DNA of 12,781 bases from NCBI GenBank assembly GCA_946999785.1, contig CAMQEO010000025.1, positions 1 to 12,781 of the forward strand, in the 5' to 3' direction. This stretch comes from an uncultured Atopobium sp. GTDB taxonomy: Bacteria > Actinomycetota > Coriobacteriia > Coriobacteriales > Atopobiaceae. The notes under the pieces were generated by a model. That model saw only the letters and a program-made list of their open reading frames with translations. It had not been told where the DNA came from and did no database searches. Made by a program: the position numbers and the translations under genes. This document shows, one piece after another, positions 8,022 to 12,781 of the stretch. Position 1 is the first letter of the stretch. Each line of letters starts with the position of its first letter.

Positions 8022-8117
8022 TTTTTATGTGATAGCCTTGCTTAAAGCTGAACTTATTTTTCGCTTAAAAGGCAAGTTGAACTCTTAATGGTGTGCTTAT
8101 CTATGAGATGAATCAAT

Positions 8118-8146
8118 CAAAACGGGCAACCATTATGGCTGCCCGT
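8118..8146 (-). terminator. terminator hairpin between convergent rnhA and pta
   Basis: ACGGGCA (8122-8128) pairs with TGCCCGT (8140-8146); after one mismatch CCA/TGG continues the stem around a TTA loop. On the minus strand the stem runs into TTTT (8122-8119), so it is a good terminator for pta, which ends 47 bases upstream on that strand. On the plus strand it is followed by CTGTTT, so it may also stop rnhA transcripts, less efficiently. Confidence 0.7.
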
Positions 8147-8192
8147 CTGTTTCATGTAATGTATGTTTTTAAGAAACGTGGATCTACACAAG

Positions 8193-9167
8193 TTACATCA
8201 TTTGCGCTTGTACAGCAGTTATTGCAACAACGCCCACGATATCGTCGGCACTACAGCCGCGAGATAAATCGTTAACAGGGGCGGCAATTCCTTGAAGAAG
8301 TGGGCCATATGCTTCGGCTTTTGCAAAACGCTGTACCAGTTTGTATCCAATATTACCCGATGCTAAATCTGGGAAAATTAAAATATTTGCCTGACCAGCA
8401 ACTTTTGAGTTGGGAGCCTTAGATTGTGCAACACTTGGAACAAGGGCTGCGTCAAGCTGCATTTCACCGTCTACTAGAAGATCTGGCTCTTTTTCTTGAG
8501 CAAGTTTTGTTGCTTCAATAACTTTTGCAGCACAATCTCCGCCAGCCGAACCCTTGGTTGAGTAGCATAGCATTGCTACCTTTGCGTCGTCGTTCATAAA
8601 GCTTTTCCATGATTTTGCAGATGAAAGAGCAATTTCAGAAAGTTGATCGGCATCGGGGTTAATATTGAGGCCTGAGTCGGCAAACAGAACAACACCGTCC
8701 TCGCCAAATTCGGGACAAGAAGTACACATCATAAAGAATGCAGATACAAGTTTGGTTCCAGGAGCGGTTTTTAAAATTTGTAACGCTGGTCGCAGTGTAT
8801 TTGCGGTGGAATGACAAGCACCTGATACGAGGCCATCCGCGTCGTTACACTTAACCATCATAGTGGCAAAGTAGGTTGGATCATCCATCTGTGTACGAGC
8901 GTTTTCTATGGTCATACCTTTATTTTTTCTGAGCTCATAAAATGCTTGCGCGTATGCTTCGTGCTTTGGTGCACTATGTGGATCGATAACATTTACTCCG
9001 TTAAGTTTAATTTCGTCTGGATTTCCCAAAACAATAAGATCTGCAAGATTTTCGGCAACAATCTTCTGTGCGGCCTCTTGAGTACGCGGATCTTCTCCTT
9101 CGGGCAATACGATTGTTTTTTTGTGAACCTGTGCTCTTTGCTTAATAGTTTGTAAAAACGAACTCAT
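8193..9167 (-). CDS. pta: phosphate acetyltransferase
   Basis: Interconverts acetyl-CoA plus phosphate and acetyl phosphate plus CoA. With acetate kinase it yields ATP by fermentation of sugars to acetate. At 324 residues it is the short, single-domain form, without the N-terminal DRTGG-type regulatory region of E. coli Pta. It opens with the family signature TIVLPEGEDPRTQEAA, and the C-terminal end carries YGPLLQG and APVNDLSRG, the latter with the Ser-Arg pair (S302, R303) that corresponds to the catalytic pair known in the Methanosarcina enzyme. The start is supported by AAAGGAG four bases before the ATG. No acetate kinase gene is adjacent: rnhA converges on one side and glf diverges on the other, so the gene is probably monocistronic. 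EutD-type enzymes are related, but no ethanolamine genes are nearby. Confidence 0.96.
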   Translation of the reverse strand: MSSFLQTIKQRAQVHKKTIVLPEGEDPRTQEAAQKIVAENLADLIVLGNPDEIKLNGVNVIDPHSAPKHEAYAQAFYELRKNKGMTIENARTQMDDPTYFATMMVKCNDADGLVSGACHSTANTLRPALQILKTAPGTKLVSAFFMMCTSCPEFGEDGVVLFADSGLNINPDADQLSEIALSSAKSWKSFMNDDAKVAMLCYSTKGSAGGDCAAKVIEATKLAQEKEPDLLVDGEMQLDAALVPSVAQSKAPNSKVAGQANILIFPDLASGNIGYKLVQRFAKAEAYGPLLQGIAAPVNDLSRGCSADDIVGVVAITAVQAQMM

Positions 9168-9231
9168 AATGCTCCTTTATTCTCATCAAGCGTTCTAATG
9201 CTCATATGGCGTGCAGTTTTGTTTTCCTGCG

Positions 9232-9260
9232 TGTATACCAGCATAGAGTAAGCCTGTGAT
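9232..9260 (-). promoter_or_regulatory. probable pta promoter with extended -10
   Basis: Minus strand: TATACA (9237-9232) preceded by TGG gives an extended -10 box, and ATCACA (9260-9255) lies 17 bases upstream, matching four of six bases of TTGACA. The leader to the pta ATG would be about 58 bases. Confidence 0.45.
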
Positions 9261-9343
9261 TTTTGTGAGCAGCTTTGAGTCAACGAGCCCCAACACCTGC
9301 AATCACAAGGTGCCTCAAGTGATACACAAAGGATAAACACTAC

Positions 9344-9404
9344 ATAATGACATGCGTAAAATATGGTAAAACATTACACATGCTCATTATGTCATGCTCA
9401 TTAT
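9344..9404. repeat. cluster of CATGCTCATTAT repeats upstream of glf
   Basis: CATGCTCATTAT occurs twice in direct orientation (9379-9390 and 9393-9404, 14-base period). A near copy in the opposite orientation, ATAATGACATG, lies at 9344-9354; its reverse complement is CATGTCATTAT, one base shorter. The direct copies end 9 bases before the TG of the possible glf -10 box, a position suited to a regulator. A looser relative, ATGCTCATAT, lies near 9198-9207. Confidence 0.5.
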
Positions 9405-9413
9405 AAAGCTCCA

Positions 9414-9422
9414 TGCTAAAAT
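9414..9422 (+). promoter_or_regulatory. possible glf promoter with extended -10
   Basis: TGCTAAAAT combines the TG of an extended -10 with TAAAAT (five of six to TATAAT). No good -35 is present; that place is taken by the CATGCTCATTAT repeats. The resulting leader would be about 190 bases, unusually long. A second candidate is TATGAT near 9505. Confidence 0.3.
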
Positions 9423-9542
9423 GAGATAAGTAAATAAGAAAATTGCTGTTGAGCGTTCTTTAGACGGTTTGGTTTGCGCGCTAAGCGTTACCTGCCGTAC
9501 GTATATATGATGAATGTGTTTGGTTGTTACTTTTTTAGCTAC

Positions 9543-9563
9543 GCATGCAGACCGGTTGCATGC
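9543..9563. repeat. inverted repeat in the glf leader
   Basis: GCATGCA (9543-9549) and TGCATGC (9557-9563) flank GACCGGT, which contains the palindrome ACCGGT. The pairing continues almost to the centre with one bulged G, leaving little loop, so it fits a protein-binding site in DNA better than a stable RNA hairpin. It ends 55 bases before the glf start codon. Confidence 0.4.
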
Positions 9564-9618
9564 ATTATGTACTACACGCGCGATATCTGCGCCTGTAAGA
9601 TCGAAAGGATGTTAGCTT

Positions 9619-10821
9619 ATGAATTTACAATCGGGCTTACCTCAAAATTTTGATGCGTCTTCCTATGACGCGTTAATTGTTGGAGCTGGTTTTGCAGGAG
9701 CTGTATGCGCCCGCCGCTTTGCAGAAGCTTGTGGTTGGCGTGTAGGCGTTATCGAGCGAAGAGATCATATTGCAGGTAATGCATATGATTGTAAAGACGA
9801 TGCGGGTATTCTTATTCATAAGTACGGTCCGCATATCTATCACACCAATTCTGAGCGTGTGGACAGCTTTTTGTCACGCTTTACCGAATGGACTCTATAC
9901 CAGCACAAAGTTCTTGCAAATGTGTACGGTAAATATATGCCCGTGCCGTTTAATCACGCATCTCTTAAAGTTGCATTTGGCGATGCACGTGGCGAAGAAC
10001 TTTATCAAAAGCTTGTAGCAACATTTGGAAAAGACAAAAAAGTTCCCATTATGGAATTGCGTAAACGTGGTGATAAGGATCTGCACGAAGTTGCAGACTA
10101 CATCTACGAAAACGTTTTTCTGCATTATACCATGAAGCAGTGGGGCAAAACGCCTGATCAAATTGATCCATCTGTCATGGGGCGCGTGCCAGTATTTATT
10201 GGTGATGATGATCGCTACTTTCCTTTGGCTGCACATCAGGGTATGCCTGCTCAAAGCTATACCTCTTTATTTGAGAGCATGCTTGATCACGATCTCATCA
10301 ATGTGTTTGTAGATGTTGATGCTTTAGATCTTATGCATGTTTGTGATAACGAAATTTATGTTCAAGATAAACCCTACGCAGGTGAGGTTATCTATACTGG
10401 TGCTTTAGACGAACTGTTTAATTTGGATTTGGGCTCTTTACCTTATAGAACAGTTGATATGAAGTTTGAAACGCTTGATATGGATGAATTTCAGCCTGCA
10501 ACAACCGTTAATTATACCGTGAGCGAAGATTTTACACGCATTACCGAATTTAAGCACATGACCGGTCAAAAACTTGCAGGTAAAACAACGATTCTTAAAG
10601 AGTATCCCAAGGCATATAAGCCATTGTCTGGTCAGACACCCTATTATGTAATCAACGAGCCTCAAAATATCGAGCTGTATAAGCGTTACCGCACGCGCGT
10701 TGACTCCATCATTAACTTCCATGTTGTGGGTCGTTTAGCTGAGTATCGCTACTTTGATATGGATGGCGTTGTTTCGTCTGCATTGGAGCTTTCTGACAAA
10801 ATGATCGAACATCGTTCGTAA
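9619..10821 (+). CDS. glf: UDP-galactopyranose mutase
   Basis: FAD-dependent ring contraction of UDP-galactopyranose to UDP-galactofuranose, the donor for galactofuranose residues in surface polysaccharides; cytoplasmic. The N-terminal Rossmann motif is VGAGFAG (G22, G24, G27) with the ribose-binding E46 at the end of the second strand (VGVIERRDHIAGNAYD). Family hallmarks follow: HKYGPHIYHTN, the GKYMPVPFN segment, YTMKQWGKTPDQIDPSV, RVPV (R189) with GDDDRYFPLAAHQGMP, the LPYRTVDMKFE stretch (R277), and the C-terminal VVGRLAEYRYFDMDGVV that closes the FAD site. At 400 residues it is slightly longer than the usual 365-390, mainly from about 15 extra N-terminal residues. AAAGGA nine bases before the ATG supports the start. 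A glycosyltransferase follows after 118 bases and is the likely partner in glycan synthesis. Catalysis needs reduced FAD. Confidence 0.97.
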   Translation: MNLQSGLPQNFDASSYDALIVGAGFAGAVCARRFAEACGWRVGVIERRDHIAGNAYDCKDDAGILIHKYGPHIYHTNSERVDSFLSRFTEWTLYQHKVLANVYGKYMPVPFNHASLKVAFGDARGEELYQKLVATFGKDKKVPIMELRKRGDKDLHEVADYIYENVFLHYTMKQWGKTPDQIDPSVMGRVPVFIGDDDRYFPLAAHQGMPAQSYTSLFESMLDHDLINVFVDVDALDLMHVCDNEIYVQDKPYAGEVIYTGALDELFNLDLGSLPYRTVDMKFETLDMDEFQPATTVNYTVSEDFTRITEFKHMTGQKLAGKTTILKEYPKAYKPLSGQTPYYVINEPQNIELYKRYRTRVDSIINFHVVGRLAEYRYFDMDGVVSSALELSDKMIEHRS

Positions 10822-10831
10822 ACAGTGACGA

Positions 10832-10860
10832 TTGCTGTTAGATAGTGTATGATTTATAGT
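10832..10860 (+). promoter_or_regulatory. possible promoter of the glycosyltransferase gene
   Basis: TTGCTG (10832-10837), a 17-base spacer and TATAGT (10855-10860, five of six to TATAAT) form a plausible sigma-70 promoter just after the glf stop. This would give the transferase its own start site, with a leader of about 70 bases, besides read-through from glf. Confidence 0.4.
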
Positions 10861-10939
10861 ATATGCGTTTAATGCACATATGATTAGTGCATGATTCATA
10901 AAAATGCTAGGCTAGTAAGAGAGAAAGAGCTGTTATTCT

Positions 10940-11974
10940 ATGCAAAAGACATTAAGTTTCGGTATTCCTTGTTTTAACTCTGCCGAATATATGAATCACT
11001 GTATCTCTTCTATTCTTGAAGGTTCTGATTATGCAGATGACGTTCAAGTCATTGTTGTTGACGATGGATCCACTAAAGATAACACCTTTGAAATTGCATG
11101 CGATTGGCAAAAAAAGTATCCCAATCTTGTAAAGGCTGTCCATCAAGAAAATGGTGGCCACGGTATGGCGGTGCTTAAGGGGCTTGAGCAGGCAGATGGC
11201 GTATATTATAAAGTGGTCGATTCAGATGACTGGCTTGATGCCAATGCATTAAAGAAGCTCTTAAATTTACTTCGTTCATTCATTACTAATAACATTCGTG
11301 TTGATTTGGTTATTAGCAATTATGTATATGAACACGTAGAAGACGACACATTTAACACTATAAATTATGCAGGTGTTTTACCCAAAGATCGTATTTTCTC
11401 TTGGGATGAAATTGGAAGATTTAATCTTACTCAGTATCTTCTTATGCACTCTTTATGCTATCGTCGCGATGTTTTGCAAGACGGTGGCTTACCTATGCCT
11501 GCTCACACATTCTACGTTGATAACATTTATGCATACGTGCCACTTCCACGTTGTAAAACGTTGTATTATCTAGACGTTGATTTGTATCGTTATTTTATTG
11601 GACGCGATGATCAATCGGTTAACGAAAAAGTTTTGGCGTCGCGCATTGACCATCAACAGCGTGTTGTCGATGTTATGATTCATGCGTATCACTTATACGA
11701 TGATGTTTCTTGTCAGCGTCTTCGTGCGTATATGCTTGACCATCTTACCATTGTTATGGCTGTTTTGTCGGTGTTTTCAAGGATTTCAGATCACCGTGAC
11801 GCTATGGATGAGTTGCGGCGTACCTGGCGTGAGTTTAAAGAGTTTGACGAGCGTATGTATCGTCATGCTCGCCATGGTTTGGTTGGAACATTCACTAATC
11901 TTCCAACGTCTGCTGGTGGAAAAGTAACGCTTGGTATATATCGTATTGCTCAAAAATTAGTTAAATTTAACTAA
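10940..11974 (+). CDS. family 2 glycosyltransferase
   Basis: Inverting GT-A fold transferase expected to add a sugar from a nucleotide donor to a surface glycan intermediate at the cytoplasmic face. The N-terminal 110 residues carry the GT2 signature: FGIPCFNSAEYM, VIVVDDGSTKDNT (D41, D42), HQENGGHGMAVLKG and the metal-binding DSDDW (D94-D97). The second half is less conserved but has FYVDNIYAYVPLP and YRYFIGRDDQSVNE, seen in a group of GT2 proteins of Firmicutes and Coriobacteria; it probably forms the acceptor-binding part. No membrane segments are visible, so the protein is soluble or peripheral. Its position next to glf suggests, but does not prove, a galactofuranosyl transfer or a role in the same glycan. 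The ribosome site AAAGAG (10924-10929) is weak and ten bases from the ATG. Donor and acceptor cannot be read from the sequence. Confidence 0.92.
   Translation: MQKTLSFGIPCFNSAEYMNHCISSILEGSDYADDVQVIVVDDGSTKDNTFEIACDWQKKYPNLVKAVHQENGGHGMAVLKGLEQADGVYYKVVDSDDWLDANALKKLLNLLRSFITNNIRVDLVISNYVYEHVEDDTFNTINYAGVLPKDRIFSWDEIGRFNLTQYLLMHSLCYRRDVLQDGGLPMPAHTFYVDNIYAYVPLPRCKTLYYLDVDLYRYFIGRDDQSVNEKVLASRIDHQQRVVDVMIHAYHLYDDVSCQRLRAYMLDHLTIVMAVLSVFSRISDHRDAMDELRRTWREFKEFDERMYRHARHGLVGTFTNLPTSAGGKVTLGIYRIAQKLVKFN
11957..11974. repeat. 18-bp perfect palindrome over the glycosyltransferase stop codon
   Basis: TTAGTTAAATTTAACTAA is self-complementary and contains the last codons and the stop (11972-11974). 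It is flanked by AAAAA on both sides, so on the minus strand it is followed by TTTTT. The stem would be six AT-rich pairs around a six-base loop: a weak hairpin, perhaps a secondary terminator for transcripts coming from the Maf gene. Confidence 0.35.
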
Positions 11975-11995
11975 AAATATACGAGTTTGCGTGTG

Positions 11996-12030
11996 TAGCT
12001 GTGTATATGCATCGCTGATATACACAGCTA
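11996..12030. terminator. long inverted repeat between convergent genes, probable terminator
   Basis: A perfect 13-bp inverted repeat, TAGCTGTGTATAT (11996-12008) and ATATACACAGCTA (12018-12030), has a 9-base loop. It lies 22 bases after the transferase stop and 40 bases from the Maf stop on the other strand. The tail-to-tail position suggests a two-way terminator, although neither side has a clean run of T. The arms share TGTGTATA/TATACACA with the palindrome at 4098-4119. Confidence 0.5.
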
Positions 12031-12069
12031 GTATAAGCTGCTTTGCTCATTTTGTGTCACCCTTTATAT

Positions 12070-12633
12070 TTAAGTAAGCTTGACACCAAGTTTTCTCAAG
12101 CACCTTACAACGCGTGCGATAGGTAGTCCAACCACGGTATAATAGTCACCTTCGATATGTTCAACAAGCGATCCACCTAGTCCTTGTATTCCATAGGCAC
12201 CTGCTTTATCGCGTGGCTCGCCCGTTTGGATGTATGCGTCTATTTCCTCGTCACTCAGTGTATAAAACCAAACATCTGTCGTAGATACAAATGAGGTTTC
12301 TTTTCCTTGATACAGTATTGATACGGCAGTTGATACGTGGTGCATATCGCCGGAAAGTAAGCGCAGCTTATAAGCGGCGTCGTTATCGTCATGTGGCTTA
12401 CCTAGTATTTTTCCTGTTTGCGTCCATACAATGGTATCAGCGGCAAGTATACATGTTGAGGTGTTTGTACACGGGCACGCATGCGCCTTCATATGCCCTA
12501 ATCGCTGTACCAGATCAAGTGGTTTTTCGTTTGGGTATGCGCGCTCGTCACAACTTGAAGGAATAATCTTTGGATATATTCCCACGTGGTTGAGGATCTC
12601 TTTTCTACGTGGTGATGTGGACGCTAAAATCAT
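12070..12633 (-). CDS. maf: Maf/YhdE-type nucleotide pyrophosphatase
   Basis: Hydrolyses non-canonical or excess nucleoside triphosphates to monophosphate and pyrophosphate; the YhdE branch prefers dTTP, UTP and modified pyrimidines. The N-terminal MILASTSPRRKEIL holds the family SxSPRR loop, followed by ADTIV with the likely catalytic D66, then GKILGKPHDD, TTDVWF, GEPRDKAGAYGIQGLGG and the closing GDYYTVVGLP. The latter two match E. coli YhdE closely and argue against the YceF (m7GTP) branch. With this start the length is 187 residues, normal for the family. An ATG four codons upstream (12645) is possible but has no ribosome site, while GAGG (12643-12640) is six bases before the ATG at 12633, where family members begin. 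The gene converges with the glycosyltransferase. Maf proteins have also been linked to septum control in Bacillus. Confidence 0.94.
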   Translation of the reverse strand: MILASTSPRRKEILNHVGIYPKIIPSSCDERAYPNEKPLDLVQRLGHMKAHACPCTNTSTCILAADTIVWTQTGKILGKPHDDNDAAYKLRLLSGDMHHVSTAVSILYQGKETSFVSTTDVWFYTLSDEEIDAYIQTGEPRDKAGAYGIQGLGGSLVEHIEGDYYTVVGLPIARVVRCLRKLGVKLT

Positions 12634-12639
12634 AGATAG

Positions 12640-12643
12640 CCTC
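12640..12643 (-). promoter_or_regulatory. ribosome binding site that decides the Maf start
   Basis: GAGG on the minus strand lies six bases before the ATG at 12633 and directly overlaps the alternative ATG at 12645. This favours the shorter protein starting MILASTSPRR. Confidence 0.6.
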
Positions 12644-12682
12644 ATAAAGAAGAAAAATATTAATTACGATACCATTTTACGC

Positions 12683-12711
12683 TAAACTTTTTATAGAGAG
12701 ATGACTATAAT
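12683..12711 (+). promoter_or_regulatory. possible promoter of the rightmost gene
   Basis: A perfect TATAAT (12706-12711) lies 44 bases before the ATG at 12755. The bases 17 upstream (TAAACT, 12683-12688) are a poor -35. The whole divergent gap 12646-12754 is very AT-rich. Confidence 0.4.
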
Positions 12712-12754
12712 TATTTTTTGATTGCGTAGATTACTTCGTGAAAGGAAGCAAATT

Positions 12755-12781
12755 ATGACATCTCGCCAATCAAAAAACCCC
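12755..12781 (+). CDS. start of an unidentified gene, cut by the window edge
   Basis: ATG with AAAGGA (12741-12746) eight bases upstream and a TATAAT box before it. Only nine codons, MTSRQSKNP, are inside the window. The polar, basic beginning gives no clue to function. Confidence 0.6.

Larger units (their letters stand above)
9168..9618. other. 451-base divergent intergenic region between pta and glf
   Basis: No convincing gene lies here. It holds the pta ribosome site and probable promoter at its left end, a cluster of related 11-12 bp repeats (9344-9404), a possible glf promoter (9414-9422), a hairpin (9543-9563) and the glf ribosome site AAAGGA (9604-9609). A small inverted repeat, CACCT-N9-AGGTG, occurs around 9293-9312. 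I saw no tRNA and no riboswitch class that I recognise. Confidence 0.5.

Noticed and set aside
8022..8100. Hairpin CTTGC...GCAAG after rnhA as its terminator
   Set aside because: Only a 5-bp stem with a bulge, and no T run follows; the hairpin at 8122-8146 is much better.
9347..9406. Possible 19-codon small ORF (ATG 9347 to TAA 9404-9406) after an AAAGGA in the pta-glf gap
   Set aside because: The purine run is 13 or more bases from the ATG, the peptide has no recognisable character, and the reading frame runs through the repeat cluster.

Overview
The window is ordinary chromosomal DNA from an AT-rich bacterium. The proteins look most like those of the low-GC, Atopobium-type Coriobacteriia (Actinomycetota): a type III glutamine synthetase, a polymerase I without working proofreading residues, and a galactofuranose-type glf plus family 2 glycosyltransferase pair. 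This placement comes from protein resemblance and base composition judged by eye, not from a search. No phage, insertion sequence, CRISPR array, tRNA or rRNA was seen.

Layout, left to right. On the minus strand are a MATE-family efflux transporter (96-1697) and glutamine synthetase III (1944-4034), separated by a clear intrinsic terminator for the synthetase. A divergent control region (4035-4295) holds a palindrome of TGTGTATA arms. Next, on the plus strand, come polA (4296-7460) and rnhA (starting 9 bases after the polA stop), an apparent operon that joins two RNA-primer-removal activities. rnhA converges with pta (8193-9167, minus), with a GC-rich hairpin between them. A 451-base intergenic region (9168-9618) with a cluster of short repeats separates pta from glf (UDP-galactopyranose mutase, plus), which is followed by a family 2 glycosyltransferase (plus). 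The glycosyltransferase converges with a Maf/YhdE-type nucleotide pyrophosphatase (minus), and two palindromes lie in and after its 3' end. The last 27 bases are the start of another plus-strand gene.

Functions: nitrogen assimilation (glutamine synthetase), DNA replication and repair (PolA, RNase HI), acetate/acetyl-CoA metabolism (Pta), surface glycan synthesis (Glf supplies UDP-galactofuranose and the neighbouring transferase may act in the same glycan), nucleotide-pool cleaning (Maf) and efflux (MATE). The genes are mostly separate transcription units; only polA-rnhA is clearly an operon, and glf plus the transferase form a likely functional pair.

I found no convincing undescribed system. 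The points most worth a second look are the build of PolA (85-residue N-terminal extension, low-complexity linker, three of four proofreading carboxylates gone), the polA-rnhA coupling, the palindrome in the glutamine synthetase control region, and the repeat cluster upstream of glf.
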